From Afipia sp. 1NLS2 (GTDB lineage Bacteria > Pseudomonadota > Alphaproteobacteria > Rhizobiales > Xanthobacteraceae): a stretch of DNA of 64,000 bases. Below, one piece after another: positions 45,224 to 57,102 of the stretch. Numbering within the stretch: the stretch's first letter is position 1; every line of letters starts with the position of its first letter. The notes under the pieces are model-generated. The model worked only from the letters and a program-made list of their open reading frames with translations, was not told where the DNA came from and did no database searches. The stretch lies in the NCBI RefSeq assembly GCF_000178995.1, contig NZ_ADVZ01000005.1:62001-126000 (forward strand), given 5' to 3'. The position numbers and the translations under genes are program-made.

Positions 45224-46732
45224 TTAAAATAGTGCCGCGGCTTTGACGGCATGAACCGCCGCGCCGTAATTCTCGACGAGTTGATGGATCGATGCCGCCG
45301 ACATATCCAGCACCGGCTTCGGATACACGCCGAACAGAATGGTGAGAACGATGAACGGCACGAAGATCGCGATCTCGCGCCCGGTCATGTCCTTGATGCT
45401 GGCGAGCGACGCCTTGGTCATCTCGCCGAACACGATCTTGCGATACAGCCACAGCGCATAGGCCGCCGACAGGATCACGCCGAGAGTGGCGAAGATCGCG
45501 GTCGGGACCGACACCTTGAAGGTGCCCAGCAGCGTCAGGAATTCACCGACGAAGCCGGAGGTTCCCGGCAGGCCGACATTGGCCATGGTGAACAGAAGGA
45601 ATGTGAAGGCATACAGCGGCATGCGGTTAACGAGGCCGCCATAGGCCGCGATCTCGCGGGTGTGCATGCGGTCGTAGATCACGCCGACGCAGAGGAACAG
45701 CGCGCCGGACACGATGCCGTGCGAAATCATCTGGAACACGCCGCCGGCGACGCCCTGCATGGTGCCCGCGAAAATGCCCATCGTGACGAAGCCCATATGC
45801 GCGACGGACGAATAAGCGATCAGCTTCTTCATGTCCTCCTGCATCAGCGCGACCAGCGAGGTGTAAACGATGGCGATGGCCGACAGCGTCCATACCAGCG
45901 GCGCGAAATCATGCGAAGCCAGCGGGAACATCGGCAGCGAGAACCGCAGGAAGCCGTAGCCGCCCATCTTCAACAGGATCGCGGCGAGCACCACGGAGCC
46001 CGCGGTCGGCGCTTCGACGTGCGCATCCGGCAACCATGTGTGGACCGGCCACATCGGCATCTTCACCGCGAAGGACGCGAAGAACGCCAGCCACGCCCAC
46101 CGCTGGAGATTGTGCGGCAGGTTCGTCGTCATCAGCGTCGGAATATCGGTGGTGCCTGCCTTCGCATACAGCGCCATGATGGCGAGCAGCATCAGCACCG
46201 AGCCGAGCAGCGTGTAGAGGAAGAACTTGAAGCTCGCATAAACGCGGCGCGGGCCGCCCCAGACGCCGATGATGAGGAACATCGGGATCAGGCCGCCTTC
46301 GAAAAACAGATAGAACAGCACGAGGTCGAGCGACGAGAACGTGCCGATCATCAGCGTCTCAAGGAACAGAAACGCCATCATGTATTCGCGCACACGGTTC
46401 TGGATCGATTTCCAGCTCGCGAGGATGCAGAACGGCATCAGCGCCGTGGTCAGGATCACGAACGGCAGCGAAATGCCGTCCACGCCCATGTGGTAGTTGA
46501 TCGCAGCACCCAGCCACTGGCCCTTCTCGACGAACTGGAAGCCAGGCTGCGATGGATCGAAATGCAGCAGCAGAACCAGCGACACCGCGAAGGTGATGAC
46601 GGTGGTCCACAGCGCGATCCAGCGCGCGTTGCGGGCGGCAACAGCATCGTTGCCCCGCGCCAGCAGATACAGCAGCACCGCGCCAGCGACCGGCAGGAAG
46701 GTGGTGACGGAAAGAACAGGCCAGGTGGTCAT
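45224..46732 (-). CDS. nuoM: NADH-quinone oxidoreductase subunit M
   Basis: Second antiporter-like membrane subunit, 502 residues and about 14 helices. The motif [20 protein letters not shown] with its channel lysine, and [16 protein letters not shown], are the family signatures. Its ATG overlaps the nuoL stop (TAATG). Confidence 0.97.
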   Translation of the reverse strand: MTTWPVLSVTTFLPVAGAVLLYLLARGNDAVAARNARWIALWTTVITFAVSLVLLLHFDPSQPGFQFVEKGQWLGAAINYHMGVDGISLPFVILTTALMPFCILASWKSIQNRVREYMMAFLFLETLMIGTFSSLDLVLFYLFFEGGLIPMFLIIGVWGGPRRVYASFKFFLYTLLGSVLMLLAIMALYAKAGTTDIPTLMTTNLPHNLQRWAWLAFFASFAVKMPMWPVHTWLPDAHVEAPTAGSVVLAAILLKMGGYGFLRFSLPMFPLASHDFAPLVWTLSAIAIVYTSLVALMQEDMKKLIAYSSVAHMGFVTMGIFAGTMQGVAGGVFQMISHGIVSGALFLCVGVIYDRMHTREIAAYGGLVNRMPLYAFTFLLFTMANVGLPGTSGFVGEFLTLLGTFKVSVPTAIFATLGVILSAAYALWLYRKIVFGEMTKASLASIKDMTGREIAIFVPFIVLTILFGVYPKPVLDMSAASIHQLVENYGAAVHAVKAAALF

Positions 46733-48813
46733 TATTGCTGGCCCCCGAGACCGAACATGAACCAGGTGATAAGCCCCGCCACGCCGATCAGCATGGCGAA
46801 GGCGTAGTGATAGAGATATCCGGTCTGCAGCTTGACGACGCCCCGCGTCACGTCCAGTACCCGCTTGGACACGCCGTCAGGCCCCAACCCATCGATCAGC
46901 ATGCCATCGCCCTTCTTCCACAGCGTGTAGCCGATCCACTTGGCCGTGCGCACGAAGATCACGTCGTACAGCTCGTCGAAGTACCACTTGTTGAGCAAGA
47001 ATTTGTAGAGCAGCGGCTGCTGGTGAGCGAGTTCGACCGGCAGATACGGCTTGGCGATATAGAACAGATACGCCATCGCAAGACCGATCAGCATCATCAG
47101 CGTCGGCAGGAAGCCGATCCAGTGCGGGATGTGGTGCATCCCTTCCATCACATGACCGTCGACCTTCAGCGCCGAGCGGAAGAACTCCTCGACGCCATGA
47201 CCCGCGAACAATTCCTTGAACGGGAAGCCGGCGGCGAAGGAGCCGATCGCAAGTACCGCGAGCGGGATCAGCATCACCAGCGGGCTTTCATGCGCCGCCT
47301 CGTAATGATGCTCGTCATGCGGCTTGCCGTGGAAGGTCATGAAAATCAGGCGCCACGAGTAGAACGAGGTCAGGCCTGCCGCGACCACGGTGCAGAGAAA
47401 GCCGTAGAACGCGAACGGGTTGCTGCTGTCTGCGGCGAAGGCGGCTTCGATGATCGCATCCTTCGAGAAGTAGCCCGCGGTGAGCGGGAAGCCCGTCAGC
47501 GCCAGCGTGCCGATCACCATGGTGGCGTAGGTGAACGGAATTTTCCGCCACAGCCCGCCCATGTTGCGCATGTCCTGCTCGTGATGCATCGCGAGGATCA
47601 CCGAGCCCGAACCCAGGAACAGCAGCGCCTTGAAGAAGGCGTGCGTGAACAGATGGAAGATGCCGACGGAATAAGCGCCCGCCCCCATCGCCACGAACAT
47701 GTAGCCGAGCTGCGAACAGGTCGAATATGCGACGACGCGCTTGATGTCGTTCTGCACGAGACCGACGGTTGCGGCGAACAGCGCCGTGGTCGCGCCGATC
47801 AACATCACGAAGGCCTTGGCGTGGGGTGCCAGTTCAAACAGCGGCGACAGGCGCGCCACCATGAACACGCCGGCGGTCACCATGGTCGCGGCGTGGATCA
47901 GTGCAGAGACCGGCGTCGGGCCTTCCATCGCGTCCGGCAACCAAGTGTGCAGCAGGAACTGTGCGGACTTGCCCATCGCGCCCATGAACAGCAACAGGCA
48001 GGTCAGCGTCAGCGCATCGACGTCCCAGCGGAACAGATGGATGGTCTTGCCGACGAGGCCGGGGGCGCCCGCGAAGATCGTCTCGAAGTCCGTTGAGCCG
48101 ACCAGTGCGAAGATCGCGAAGATGCCGAGGGCGAAGCCGAAATCGCCGACGCGGTTGACAACGAATGCCTTGATCGCGGCCGCGTTCGCCGAGGGCTTCT
48201 TGTACCAGAAGCCGATCAAGAGATAGCTCGCAAGGCCCACGCCTTCCCAGCCGAAGAACAGTTGCACGAGGTTGTCGGAGGTCACCAGCATCAGCATCGC
48301 GAAGGTGAACAGCGACAAGTACGCCATGAAGCGCGGACGGTTCGGGTCCTCGTTCATGTAGCCGACCGAATACAGATGGACGAGCGAGGACACGGTCGTG
48401 ACCACGACCAGCATCACCGCCGTCAGCGTATCCACGCGCAACGCCCAGTTGATCTTGAGAGTGCCGGAATCAATCCAGCTCGTCAGCACCACGCGCAGGT
48501 CGTGATGCATCAGCGCGACATCGACGAACATCACCCAGGCGAGCGCCGCCGACGTCAGCAGCAGCGCGGTGGTGATGACTTCGGCCAGGCGAGAGCCTGC
48601 CGCCGCCGGTTCGACCGGGCCGTGATCGTCGTGACCATGATCCGCATCGTGGTGGGCGTCATGAGCGTGCGCCGCGCCATGAGCATGATCGTCATGCCCG
48701 TGCGCGTGGTCCATCTCGTCGCCGCCGGGGCAACGCGCATGCGCGCCGAGGAGCGTGATGAGGCCCGCAATCAGCGCGCCGATCAGTGGCAGGAAAACAA
48801 TCGCCTGAATCAT
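46732..48813 (-). CDS. nuoL: NADH-quinone oxidoreductase subunit L with histidine-rich loop
   Basis: Largest antiporter-like subunit, 693 residues, with about 14 core helices, the lateral helix and a last helix ([17 protein letters not shown]). Signatures are [20 protein letters not shown] and [18 protein letters not shown]. Residues 35-64, between the first two helices, form an unusual loop of repeated Asp, Ala and 12 histidines ([18 protein letters not shown] and onward). The loop is absent from standard NuoL and looks like a metal-binding low-complexity insertion. The rest is normal. Confidence 0.96.
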   Translation of the reverse strand: MIQAIVFLPLIGALIAGLITLLGAHARCPGGDEMDHAHGHDDHAHGAAHAHDAHHDADHGHDDHGPVEPAAAGSRLAEVITTALLLTSAALAWVMFVDVALMHHDLRVVLTSWIDSGTLKINWALRVDTLTAVMLVVVTTVSSLVHLYSVGYMNEDPNRPRFMAYLSLFTFAMLMLVTSDNLVQLFFGWEGVGLASYLLIGFWYKKPSANAAAIKAFVVNRVGDFGFALGIFAIFALVGSTDFETIFAGAPGLVGKTIHLFRWDVDALTLTCLLLFMGAMGKSAQFLLHTWLPDAMEGPTPVSALIHAATMVTAGVFMVARLSPLFELAPHAKAFVMLIGATTALFAATVGLVQNDIKRVVAYSTCSQLGYMFVAMGAGAYSVGIFHLFTHAFFKALLFLGSGSVILAMHHEQDMRNMGGLWRKIPFTYATMVIGTLALTGFPLTAGYFSKDAIIEAAFAADSSNPFAFYGFLCTVVAAGLTSFYSWRLIFMTFHGKPHDEHHYEAAHESPLVMLIPLAVLAIGSFAAGFPFKELFAGHGVEEFFRSALKVDGHVMEGMHHIPHWIGFLPTLMMLIGLAMAYLFYIAKPYLPVELAHQQPLLYKFLLNKWYFDELYDVIFVRTAKWIGYTLWKKGDGMLIDGLGPDGVSKRVLDVTRGVVKLQTGYLYHYAFAMLIGVAGLITWFMFGLGGQQ

Positions 48814-48820
48814 AACCCTG

Positions 48821-49129
48821 TCAGCCCTTCATCAGGTTGATGTCTTCGACTGCGATGGAGCCGCGGTTGCGGAAGTAAACGACGAGGATCGCAAGGCCAA
48901 TCGCCGCCTCGGCCGCTGCCACCGTAAGAACCAGCAGCGCGAACACCTGACCGACGATGTCATGGAGGAAGCTCGAGAACGACACGAGGTTGATGTTGAC
49001 CGACAAAAGGATCAACTCGACCGACATCAGGATGATGATGACGTTCTTCCGGTTGAGGAAGATGCCGAGAATCCCGAGCGTGAACAGGATCGCGGCGACA
49101 GCCAGATAATGCCCAAGACCGATCGTCAT
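48821..49129 (-). CDS. nuoK: NADH-quinone oxidoreductase subunit K
   Basis: A 102-residue, three-helix subunit beginning [19 protein letters not shown]. The glutamates in helices 2 and 3 ([12 protein letters not shown] and [11 protein letters not shown]) belong to the central proton path. I choose this ATG, overlapping the nuoJ stop (ATGA), over the ATG three codons upstream. Confidence 0.95.
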   Translation of the reverse strand: MTIGLGHYLAVAAILFTLGILGIFLNRKNVIIILMSVELILLSVNINLVSFSSFLHDIVGQVFALLVLTVAAAEAAIGLAILVVYFRNRGSIAVEDINLMKG

Positions 49130-49764
49130 TTCACCCACTCCCCGGCGTCGGCGTCCTGCAGCCCCTGCCCCGATGGCACCTGACGCACCGCCATCGCGGT
49201 CGCCTTGCCGCGCGCATTCTGGGCGCTGATGTTCTGCCGCTTGACGCTCGGCTTGTGACGCAGCGTCAGCACGATGGCGCCGATCATCGCCACCAGCAGC
49301 ACGAGGCCCGCGAGCTGGAAGTAATGGATATAGCGCGTGTAGAGCACGAGGCCGATGGCTTCGGTATTGGTGACGGTCGCCGGGATCGGCGCGGTGATCG
49401 AATGAGCGACATTCGGGCTCAGCACCCAGCCGCCCGCGACCAGCAGCAGTTCGGCGAGGAAGATCGCGCCGATCAGCAGGCCCACCGGCAGATACTCGAT
49501 AAAGCCCTGCCGCAGTTCGGCGAAGTCCACGTCCAGCATCATGATGACGAACAGGAACAGAACCGCGACCGCGCCGACATAGACCACGATCAGGATCATC
49601 GCGAGGAATTCGGCGTTCAGGAGCACGAACAGTCCCGCCGCGTTAACGAAGGTCAGGATCAGGAACAGCACCGAATGCACCGGGTTGCGCGCGGTCACGA
49701 CCATCACGGCCGAGGCGACGCAGACGCCAGCAAAGAGATAAAAGAACAGCGCGGGAAGGATCAT
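49126..49764 (-). CDS. nuoJ: NADH-quinone oxidoreductase subunit J
   Basis: A 212-residue subunit with five helices. The third helix holds the [22 protein letters not shown] segment near the hinge that couples quinone reduction to pumping. A soluble C-terminal tail of about 40 residues is basic and polar. It is overlapped by nuoK by four bases. Confidence 0.95.
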   Translation of the reverse strand: MILPALFFYLFAGVCVASAVMVVTARNPVHSVLFLILTFVNAAGLFVLLNAEFLAMILIVVYVGAVAVLFLFVIMMLDVDFAELRQGFIEYLPVGLLIGAIFLAELLLVAGGWVLSPNVAHSITAPIPATVTNTEAIGLVLYTRYIHYFQLAGLVLLVAMIGAIVLTLRHKPSVKRQNISAQNARGKATAMAVRQVPSGQGLQDADAGEWVK

Positions 49765-49770
49765 GAGGCG

Positions 49771-50259
49771 TTACCTGTACGGCGCGTCTTGTTCGATGTT
49801 CTTGGCAATCTCGCGTTCCCAGCGGTCGCCGTTCGCGAGCAATCGGGCCTTGTCGTAGTAGAGTTCTTCGCGCGTCTCGGTGGCGAACTCAAAGTTCGGT
49901 CCCTCGACAATGGCATCCACCGGGCAGGCTTCCTGGCACAGGCCGCAATAGATGCACTTCACCATGTCGATGTCATAGCGCACGGTGCGGCGCGTGCCGT
50001 CGTTGCGGCGCGGCCCCGCCTCGATGGTGATGGCCTGCGCCGGGCAGATCGCCTCGCACAGCTTGCAGGCGATGCATCGCTCCTCGCCGTTCGGATAACG
50101 GCGCAGCGCATGCTCGCCGCGGAAGCGCGGCGAGATCGGGTTCTTCTCGAACGGATAGTTCACGGTCGGCTTCGGCTTGAAGAAGTAGCGCATCGTCACC
50201 ACGAAGGCGGCGGCGAATTCCTTGAGCAGAAGCGAGTTGACGGCTGATGCTATTCCCAT
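49771..50259 (-). CDS. nuoI: NADH-quinone oxidoreductase subunit I
   Basis: A 162-residue ferredoxin-like subunit carrying iron-sulfur clusters N6a and N6b. The two motifs are C62-x2-C65-x2-C68-x3-C72 ([12 protein letters not shown]) and C102-x2-C105-x2-C108-x3-C112 ([12 protein letters not shown]). It starts [15 protein letters not shown], seven bases after the nuoH stop; a longer frame into nuoH is rejected. Confidence 0.97.
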   Translation of the reverse strand: MGIASAVNSLLLKEFAAAFVVTMRYFFKPKPTVNYPFEKNPISPRFRGEHALRRYPNGEERCIACKLCEAICPAQAITIEAGPRRNDGTRRTVRYDIDMVKCIYCGLCQEACPVDAIVEGPNFEFATETREELYYDKARLLANGDRWEREIAKNIEQDAPYR

Positions 50260-50266
50260 GATGCCC

Positions 50267-51337
50267 TCACTTCGGCGCCCATTGGGCAAACTGCAGGACG
50301 CCTGCAACAATCACGACCATCGCCAGCGACAGCGGCAGGAACACTTTCCAGCCGAGCCGCATCAACTGATCGTAGCGGTAGCGCGGCACGATCGCCTTCG
50401 CCATCGCGATCATGAAGAAGAACGCGAATGCCTTGAGCGTAAACCAGATCACGCCCGGCACCCAGCTGAACGGCGGCAGGTCGACCGGTGGCAGCCAGCC
50501 GCCCATGAACAGGATGGCGGCCATCGCGCACATGGTGCAGATCGCAACGTACTCGCCGAGCATGAACAGGAGATACGGTGTCGAGCCGTATTCGGTCATG
50601 AAGCCCGCGACGAGTTCGGATTCCGCTTCCACGAGATCGAACGGCGGGCGATTGGTTTCCGCAAGCGCCGAGACGTAGAACACCACGAACATCGGCAGCA
50701 GCGGCAACCAGTACCAGTTCAGGAAGCTGAGCCACGGCACGCCGAGCATGGTGGCGAGTCCGCGATGGTGCTGCGCCTCGACGATCGCAGTGAGATTCAG
50801 CGAACCGACGCACAGAAGCACAGTGATGATGACGAAGCCGATCGAGACTTCATAAGACACCATCTGCGCCGCCGAACGCAGCGCCGCCATGAACGGATAT
50901 TTCGAGTTCGACGACCAGCCCGCCATGATGATGCCGTAGACCGACAGCGAGGAGATCGCGAGGATATAGAGGATGCCGACATTGATGTCGGCAATCACCC
51001 AATTGAGGTTGACCGGGATCACCGCCCAGGCCGCCAGCGCCAGCACGCAGGAGACGAGTGGCGCGAGCAGGAAGATGCCCTTGTTGGCACCATCCGGAAT
51101 CGTCGGCTCCTTCAGCACGAACTTCAGAAGATCGGCGAAGGATTGGAAAAGACCCCATGGGCCGACCACGTTCGGACCACGGCGAATCTGTACCGCCGCC
51201 CAGATCTTGCGGTCGGCGAGCAGGATGTAGGCGATCGCGACCAGCAGCACGACGAGCAGCAGCACGCTTTCCGCCAGCATCACGATCAGCGGCCAGAGGA
51301 AGTCCGTCCAGACAGAGCTTGCGAAGAATTCGGACAT
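50267..51337 (-). CDS. nuoH: NADH-quinone oxidoreductase subunit H
   Basis: A 356-residue membrane subunit with about eight helices that builds the quinone cavity. Signatures are [21 protein letters not shown] and [21 protein letters not shown], the latter with the acidic residues that line the E-channel. It starts seven bases after nuoG. Confidence 0.97.
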   Translation of the reverse strand: MSEFFASSVWTDFLWPLIVMLAESVLLLVVLLVAIAYILLADRKIWAAVQIRRGPNVVGPWGLFQSFADLLKFVLKEPTIPDGANKGIFLLAPLVSCVLALAAWAVIPVNLNWVIADINVGILYILAISSLSVYGIIMAGWSSNSKYPFMAALRSAAQMVSYEVSIGFVIITVLLCVGSLNLTAIVEAQHHRGLATMLGVPWLSFLNWYWLPLLPMFVVFYVSALAETNRPPFDLVEAESELVAGFMTEYGSTPYLLFMLGEYVAICTMCAMAAILFMGGWLPPVDLPPFSWVPGVIWFTLKAFAFFFMIAMAKAIVPRYRYDQLMRLGWKVFLPLSLAMVVIVAGVLQFAQWAPK

Positions 51338-51344
51338 CAGCTCA

Positions 51345-53417
51345 CTACTCCGCTGCGCTCAGGACTTGCCCGGAGGCAAGGCGCGAACATTCGGCCATCA
51401 CCGCGGATGCACGGGCAATCGGATTGGTCAGATAGAAGTCGGCAACCGGGCTCTTGAAGGCGGCCTTGTCGGCAGCACCGCCCCGCGCAGCCAGCGCCTT
51501 CAGCGCGGCCGCTCCATCCGACGCCTCGATCTGGTCGAGACGCATCAGGTGCGGCACGGTCTTGAACATCGCCTGCCGCAACTGCTGCAAGGAGTCGTAA
51601 GGCAGCCGCTCGCCGAGCGTGTCCGACAGTGCACGCAGCACCGCCCAATCCTCGCGGGCATCGCCCGGCGGGAAGCCTGCGCGGTTGGCCATCTGCACGC
51701 GCCCTTCGGTGTTGACGTAGATGCCGCTCTTTTCGGTGTAGGCCGCGCCCGGCAGGATGACGTCGGCGCGGTGTGCGCCACGGTCGCCATGGGTGCCGAT
51801 ATAGACGACGAACGTGCCCGCAGGCACTTCGACCTCGTCCGCACCGAGCAGAACCAGAACGTCCAGCGCGCCGGGAGCGAGCATCTTCTCTATATCAAGG
51901 CCGCCCTCGCCCGGCACGAAGCCGATGTCGAGCGCACCGGCCGATGAGGCCGCTGTGTGCAGCACGGCGAAACCGTTCCAGCCGTCCTTCACGGCAGCAA
52001 TGCCTGAGGCCAATGAGGCGGCCTGTGCCAGCAGAGCCGCGCCATCCTTGCGGCCAAAGGCGCCCGCCCCGACCAGCACGATCGGCTTCTTCGCGCCCTT
52101 GAGCACGTCGGCAAACGAATGCTTGCCCGCAACAATCTCCGCAACGGTGTCGGCGCCCGCGCCGAGGTGTTCGTAGCGATAGGTCAGATCGGGCTTCTCG
52201 CCGATCACGCCGACCTTCATCTGGCCAGTGCGCCAGCGCTTGCGGATACGCGCGTTGATGATCGGCGCTTCCTTGCGCGGATTTGCGCCGATGATGAGAA
52301 GCGCGTCGGCTTCCTCGATACCCGCAATGGTCGGGTTGAACAGATAGGACGCGCGGCCGAGCTTTGGATCGAACGCGCCGACATTCTGCGTCGCGATGTT
52401 GTTCGAACCGAGCCGCGACAGCAGATCCTTCAGCGCGAACATCTCTTCCACGGCCGCGAGATCGCCCGCAATGGCGCCGATGCGGCTGCCCCGCACCTTC
52501 TTCGCGGCGATGGCGGCAAACGCCTCGCTCCACGACGCGGCACGCAGTTTGCCGTTCTCACGAATGTAAGGACGATCCAGGCGCTGGGTGCGCAGACCGT
52601 CAACGATGTGACGGGTCTTGTCGGAAATCCATTCTTCGTTCACCGCCTCGTTGACGCGCGGCAGGATGCGCATCACTTCACGGCCACGGGTATCGACGCG
52701 GATCGCGGAGCCGACCGCATCCATCACGTCCACGGATTGCGTCTTGCCCAGCTCCCACGGGCGCGCGGCGAACGCATAAGGCTTCGAGGTCAGCGCGCCC
52801 ACCGGGCAGATGTCCACGAGGTTGCCCTGCAACTCGGAGGTCAGTGCGCTTTCGAGATAGGTGGTGATCTCGACATCTTCGCCGCGGCCAATCAGGCCCA
52901 TTTCCGGCACGCCGCACACTTCGTTGGCGAAGCGGACGCAGCGCGTGCACTGGATGCAACGGGTCATCACCGTCTTGACCAGCACGCCGAGATATTTGTC
53001 CTCGACCGCGCGCTTGTTCTCGGCGAAGCGGCTGGTGTCAACACCATAGCCCATCGCCTGATCCTGCAGATCGCACTCGCCGCCCTGATCGCAGATCGGG
53101 CAATCGAGCGGATGGTTGATGAGCAGGAATTCCATCACGCCTTCGCGTGCCTTCTTCACCATCGGCGACTTGGTTTTCACCGAGGGCAATTCGCCGTTCG
53201 GGCCCGGCCGGCAGTCGCGCACGCCCCAGGCGCAGCTTGCGACTGGCTTCGGCGAGCCAGCGACCTCGACGAGGCACATGCGGCAGTTGCCGGCGATGGA
53301 TAGCCGCTCGTGGTAGCAGAAGCGCGGAATCTCGGCGCCCGCCGCCTCGCACGCCTGCAACAGCGTGTACTCGGCCGGGACATCGATTTCTTTTCCGTCG
53401 ACGAGGATCTTGGTCAT
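51345..53417 (-). CDS. nuoG: NADH-quinone oxidoreductase subunit G
   Basis: A 690-residue subunit with a 2Fe-2S ferredoxin-like part ([15 protein letters not shown]), a His/Cys 4Fe-4S site ([12 protein letters not shown] region), a 4Fe-4S site ([12 protein letters not shown]) and a molybdopterin-oxidoreductase-like C-terminal part without cofactor. I start at [18 protein letters not shown] with a GGAG sequence upstream; a GTG three codons before, overlapping the nuoF stop, is the alternative. Confidence 0.96.
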   Translation of the reverse strand: MTKILVDGKEIDVPAEYTLLQACEAAGAEIPRFCYHERLSIAGNCRMCLVEVAGSPKPVASCAWGVRDCRPGPNGELPSVKTKSPMVKKAREGVMEFLLINHPLDCPICDQGGECDLQDQAMGYGVDTSRFAENKRAVEDKYLGVLVKTVMTRCIQCTRCVRFANEVCGVPEMGLIGRGEDVEITTYLESALTSELQGNLVDICPVGALTSKPYAFAARPWELGKTQSVDVMDAVGSAIRVDTRGREVMRILPRVNEAVNEEWISDKTRHIVDGLRTQRLDRPYIRENGKLRAASWSEAFAAIAAKKVRGSRIGAIAGDLAAVEEMFALKDLLSRLGSNNIATQNVGAFDPKLGRASYLFNPTIAGIEEADALLIIGANPRKEAPIINARIRKRWRTGQMKVGVIGEKPDLTYRYEHLGAGADTVAEIVAGKHSFADVLKGAKKPIVLVGAGAFGRKDGAALLAQAASLASGIAAVKDGWNGFAVLHTAASSAGALDIGFVPGEGGLDIEKMLAPGALDVLVLLGADEVEVPAGTFVVYIGTHGDRGAHRADVILPGAAYTEKSGIYVNTEGRVQMANRAGFPPGDAREDWAVLRALSDTLGERLPYDSLQQLRQAMFKTVPHLMRLDQIEASDGAAALKALAARGGAADKAAFKSPVADFYLTNPIARASAVMAECSRLASGQVLSAAE

Positions 53418-53422
53418 CGCAT

Positions 53423-54748
53423 TCACTCCGCCGCGACCATGTGATCGGGGTCAAGAATGCCCTGATCGTCGAGTGTAGATTTGCGCGTGAAGTCGTCGAT
53501 GCGCCGTTCGATCTCCGGCCGGAAGGCGCGGATCAGGCCCTGGATCGGCCATGCCGCCGCGTCGCCGAGCGCGCAGATGGTGTGGCCTTCGACCTGCTTG
53601 GTGACTTCCAGCAGCATGTCGATCTCGCGCTTGTGGGCGCGGCCTTCGACCATGCGCGTCAGCACGCGCCACATCCAGCCGGTGCCTTCGCGGCACGGCG
53701 TGCACTGACCGCAGCTCTCGTGCTTGAAGAAGTAGGAAATGCGCGCGATCGCCGCGACCACGTCGGTGGACTTGTCCATGACGATGACACCGGCGGTGCC
53801 AAGGCTCGACTTCACCGCACGGGTGCCGTCGAAATCCATAATGAGCTCTTCGCAATCATGCGCCGGGATCAGCGGGCACGATGCGCCGCCGGGAATGATC
53901 GCCAACAGATTATCCCAGCCGCCACGAATGCCGCCGCCGTGCTTCTCGATCAATTCCTTGAAGGTGATGCCGAGCGCATCTTCCACCACGCACGGCGTAT
54001 TCACATGACCGGAGATGCCGAACAACTTGGTACCGACATTGTTCGGACGGCCGATGGCCGCAAACCACGCAGCACCACGCCGCAGAATGTCCGGCGCGAC
54101 CGCGATCGACTCGACGTTATTCACCGTGGTCGGGCAACCGTAGAGACCAACATTCGCCGGGAACGGCGGCTTCAGGCGCGGCTGGCCCTTCTTGCCTTCG
54201 AGGCTTTCCAGAAGTGCCGTCTCTTCGCCGCAGATATAGGCGCCCGCACCGTGGGTTACGTAGAGATCGAACGGCCAGCCGTGGACATTATCCTTGCCGA
54301 TCAGCTTGGCCTCATAGGCCTGATCGACGGCGGCCTGCAGATGCTCGCGCTCGCGGATGAATTCGCCGCGGATATAAATGTAGGCGGCATGCGCGCCCAT
54401 CGCGAAGCTCGCGAGCAGGCAGCCCTCCACGAGCAGATGCGGATCGTGCCGCATGATCTCGCGGTCCTTGCAGGTGCCGGGCTCAGATTCGTCCGCGTTG
54501 ACGACGAGATAGCTCGGACGGCCGTCGGTGGATTCCTTCGGCATGAACGACCATTTCATGCCGGTCGGGAAACCCGCGCCGCCACGGCCGCGCAGACCCG
54601 ACGCCTTCATTTCGCTGACGATCCAGTCGCGGCCCTTGTCGATGATGGCCTTGGTACCATCCCATGCGCCGCGACGGCGCGCGCCTTCCAGCCCCCAGTC
54701 ATGAAGGCCGTACAGATTCTTGAAGATGCGATCCTTGTCGTCGAGCAT
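53423..54748 (-). CDS. nuoF: NADH-quinone oxidoreductase subunit F
   Basis: A 441-residue NADH-binding subunit with FMN and one 4Fe-4S cluster. The nucleotide and FMN loop is [18 protein letters not shown] (about residues 60-77), and the cluster cysteines are in [12 protein letters not shown] plus one further on (TICALGD). It starts [14 protein letters not shown], its ATG overlapping the nuoE stop. Confidence 0.97.
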   Translation of the reverse strand: MLDDKDRIFKNLYGLHDWGLEGARRRGAWDGTKAIIDKGRDWIVSEMKASGLRGRGGAGFPTGMKWSFMPKESTDGRPSYLVVNADESEPGTCKDREIMRHDPHLLVEGCLLASFAMGAHAAYIYIRGEFIREREHLQAAVDQAYEAKLIGKDNVHGWPFDLYVTHGAGAYICGEETALLESLEGKKGQPRLKPPFPANVGLYGCPTTVNNVESIAVAPDILRRGAAWFAAIGRPNNVGTKLFGISGHVNTPCVVEDALGITFKELIEKHGGGIRGGWDNLLAIIPGGASCPLIPAHDCEELIMDFDGTRAVKSSLGTAGVIVMDKSTDVVAAIARISYFFKHESCGQCTPCREGTGWMWRVLTRMVEGRAHKREIDMLLEVTKQVEGHTICALGDAAAWPIQGLIRAFRPEIERRIDDFTRKSTLDDQGILDPDHMVAAE

Positions 54749-55386
54749 CACTTCTTGCCCTTCTTGGTCGCGTCGTCACCGACTTCCTGCAGAACGCGCG
54801 GGCCACCGACGGGCGCCGCAAACTGGCGATCGATCTGCGGGCCGGGCTTCGGCGGATTGCCCGAGGCAAAACCGTCCAGCACCTTGTTCAGCGTCTCCGG
54901 CGTCAGATCCTCGTAGGTATCCTTCCAGATCATCACCATCGGCGCATTCACGCAGGCGCCAAGGCACTCGACCTCTTCCCACGAAAAGTCGCCATCGGCC
55001 GAGACGTGGAACGGATCGTGATGGATGCGGTGCTTGCAGACCTCGACCAGATCCTTCGCGCCGCGCAGCATGCACGGCGTGGTGCCGCAGACCTGCACAT
55101 GCGCTTTCTTGCCGACCGGCGAAAGCTGGAACATCGTGTAGAAGGTCGCGATCTCCATGACACGGATATGCGCCATGCCGAGAAGGTCCGCGACCGCGCG
55201 GATCGCAGCTTCCGACACCCAGCCTTCGTTCTGCTCCTGCGCGCGCCACAGGATCGCGATCACGGCCGACTGCTGCCGCCCTTCCGGGTATTTCGCAATC
55301 TGCTGCTTCGCCCAAGCGAGATTCTCGTCCGTAAAGACGAAGCTCGCAGGCTGCAGCTCTTTCGGTGCCAAACGCCGAACGGACAT
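54748..55386 (-). CDS. nuoE: NADH-quinone oxidoreductase subunit E
   Basis: A 212-residue thioredoxin-like subunit with the 2Fe-2S cluster N1a. The four ligands are in [11 protein letters not shown] and [10 protein letters not shown] start at [12 protein letters not shown] with GAGAG upstream, rejecting the long 5' extension of the frame. Unlike NuoE of some rhizobia, it has no helix-hairpin-helix extension at the end, only a basic KKGKK tail. Confidence 0.95.
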   Translation of the reverse strand: MSVRRLAPKELQPASFVFTDENLAWAKQQIAKYPEGRQQSAVIAILWRAQEQNEGWVSEAAIRAVADLLGMAHIRVMEIATFYTMFQLSPVGKKAHVQVCGTTPCMLRGAKDLVEVCKHRIHHDPFHVSADGDFSWEEVECLGACVNAPMVMIWKDTYEDLTPETLNKVLDGFASGNPPKPGPQIDRQFAAPVGGPRVLQEVGDDATKKGKK

Positions 55387-55456
55387 TACATTCTCTCGAT
55401 CGTCATGGAGCCGCAGCGCGCGAAGCTCCTGCCCAAATTGTAGATATGCATAGCCA

Positions 55457-56674
55457 TCACCGGTCCACCTCGCCGAACACGATGTCGAGGGAGCCGAGAA
55501 TGGCGGAAACGTCAGCCAGCAAATGGCCCTTGCAGATGAAGTCCATTGCCTGCAGGTGCGCAAAACCCGGCGCACGGATCTTGCACTTGTAAGGCTTGTT
55601 GGTGCCGTCGGCGACGAGATAGACGCCGAACTCGCCCTTCGGCGCTTCCACGGCGGCGTAGACCTCGCCCGCCGGAACGTGAACGCCTTCGGTGTAGAGC
55701 TTGAAGTGATGGATCAGCGCTTCCATCGAGCGCTTCATCTCGCCCCGGCGCGGCGGCGTGATCTTGTTGTCCTCGATCACGACAGGCCCCTGCCCGTCCG
55801 GCGCGCGCAGCTTGGCGATGCACTGCTTCATGATACGGACCGACTGGTGCATCTCCTCGATGCGGATGCAGTAGCGATCGTAGCAGTCGCCGTTCTTGCC
55901 GATCGGGATGTCGAAATCCATTTCGGCGTAGCACTCGTATGGCTGCGCCTTGCGCAGATCCCACGCAGCGCCCGAGCCGCGCACCATCACGCCGGAGAAG
56001 CCCCACTCCCACGCCTGTTCGAGCGTCACCACGCCGATGTCGACGTTGCGCTGCTTGAAGATGCGATTGTCGGTGAGCAGCACTTCGAGATCGTCGACCT
56101 TCTCGGGGAAGGCATCGCACCAGGCGTCGATATCGTCGATCAGCTTCGGCGGCAGGTCCTGATGCACGCCGCCGATGCGGAAGAACGCCGCATGCATGCG
56201 CGAACCGGATGCCCGCTCATAGAACATCATCAGCTTTTCGCGTTCCTCGAAGCCCCACAGCGGAGGCGTCAGAGCGCCGACGTCCATCGCCTGCGTGGTG
56301 ACGTTAAGAAGATGCGAAAGGATGCGGCCGATTTCGCAATACAGAACGCGGATCAGTTGCCCGCGGCGCGGCACGGTGATGCCGAGCAGCTTTTCCGCCG
56401 CGAGGCAGAAGGCATGCTCCTGATTCATCGGCGCGACGTAATCGAGCCGATCGAAATACGGAATCGCCTGCAGATAGGTCTTCTGCTCGATCAGCTTCTC
56501 GGTGCCGCGATGCAGGAGGCCAATGTGCGGGTCCACACGCTCGACAACCTCGCCGTCGAGTTCGAGCACGAGGCGCAACACGCCGTGGGCCGCCGGATGC
56601 TGCGGGCCGAAATTGATGGTGAAATTGCGCGTGCCGGGGGTGTCGCGCAGGGCGTCGGCTTCGGTAATGCTCAT
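55457..56674 (-). CDS. nuoD: NADH-quinone oxidoreductase subunit D
   Basis: A 405-residue 49-kDa-type subunit, related to the large subunit of NiFe hydrogenases, that forms the quinone site with NuoB. Begins [18 protein letters not shown] with [22 protein letters not shown]; the quinone-contact histidine and tyrosine lie in this and the later [14 protein letters not shown] region. It ends [10 protein letters not shown] as usual. Its ATG overlaps the stop of the thioesterase gene (ATGA), tying both to one transcript. Confidence 0.97.
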   Translation of the reverse strand: MSITEADALRDTPGTRNFTINFGPQHPAAHGVLRLVLELDGEVVERVDPHIGLLHRGTEKLIEQKTYLQAIPYFDRLDYVAPMNQEHAFCLAAEKLLGITVPRRGQLIRVLYCEIGRILSHLLNVTTQAMDVGALTPPLWGFEEREKLMMFYERASGSRMHAAFFRIGGVHQDLPPKLIDDIDAWCDAFPEKVDDLEVLLTDNRIFKQRNVDIGVVTLEQAWEWGFSGVMVRGSGAAWDLRKAQPYECYAEMDFDIPIGKNGDCYDRYCIRIEEMHQSVRIMKQCIAKLRAPDGQGPVVIEDNKITPPRRGEMKRSMEALIHHFKLYTEGVHVPAGEVYAAVEAPKGEFGVYLVADGTNKPYKCKIRAPGFAHLQAMDFICKGHLLADVSAILGSLDIVFGEVDR

Positions 56675-57102
56675 GCGGCTACTCCCGCTTTCGCGGCCTT
56701 CTTGGAAACCCGCGCCGTAAACTTGTCCCACATCACGGCATAGCGCTCGTGACGGCCCTCGCCGATCACATCGACGCCGTCATGGGCCTTGACGTTGAAG
56801 CGCAGCAGCTTGCCCTTCACGTCGGTGCACTCGACATCGACGTGGATAGTGAGGCCGGGCGGCGTGGCTGCTGTGTGATTGACGTTGATCAGGGTGCCGA
56901 GCGTGCCCTCGCCCTCCTCGAGATGAGGGCGGATCATGTCCATGCAGGCCCACTCCATCAGGCCGACCATGTAACCTGTGGCGAAGACGTGCGGCATGAT
57001 CTGGAAATCGCGCGCTTCGGGAAACAGATGCGGCACGGTCTTGTTCTCCGGCACGCGGTAGGTGAAGCGATGGGTCGATCCGGCGGTGAGCGAAGGCTTC
57101 AT
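56671..57102 (-). CDS. FlK-type hotdog thioesterase inside the nuo operon
   Basis: A 143-residue single hotdog-domain protein. The catalytic triad of fluoroacetyl-CoA thioesterase FlK, Thr42, Glu50 and His76, is present at exactly the same numbers here ([12 protein letters not shown] and VNHTAAT), as is Gly69. It overlaps nuoC (ATGA) upstream and nuoD (ATGA) downstream, so it is translated with complex I subunits. This does not prove fluoroacetate resistance: related genes are common and probably hydrolyse other small or toxic acyl-CoAs. It could serve a repair or housekeeping role linked to respiration. Confidence 0.85.
   Translation of the reverse strand: MKPSLTAGSTHRFTYRVPENKTVPHLFPEARDFQIMPHVFATGYMVGLMEWACMDMIRPHLEEGEGTLGTLINVNHTAATPPGLTIHVDVECTDVKGKLLRFNVKAHDGVDVIGEGRHERYAVMWDKFTARVSKKAAKAGVAA

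Noticed and set aside
45251-46807. A 518-codon plus-strand open frame
   Set aside because: Antisense to nuoM with the same His/Arg/Gln-rich composition as other shadows; nuoM is certain.
53147-54916. A 589-codon plus-strand open frame
   Set aside because: Antisense to nuoG and nuoF; no independent signal.
56671-57102. Calling the hotdog protein a fluoroacetate resistance enzyme
   Set aside because: The triad is kept, but related proteins are widespread in bacteria that never meet fluoroacetate; only the family is supported.
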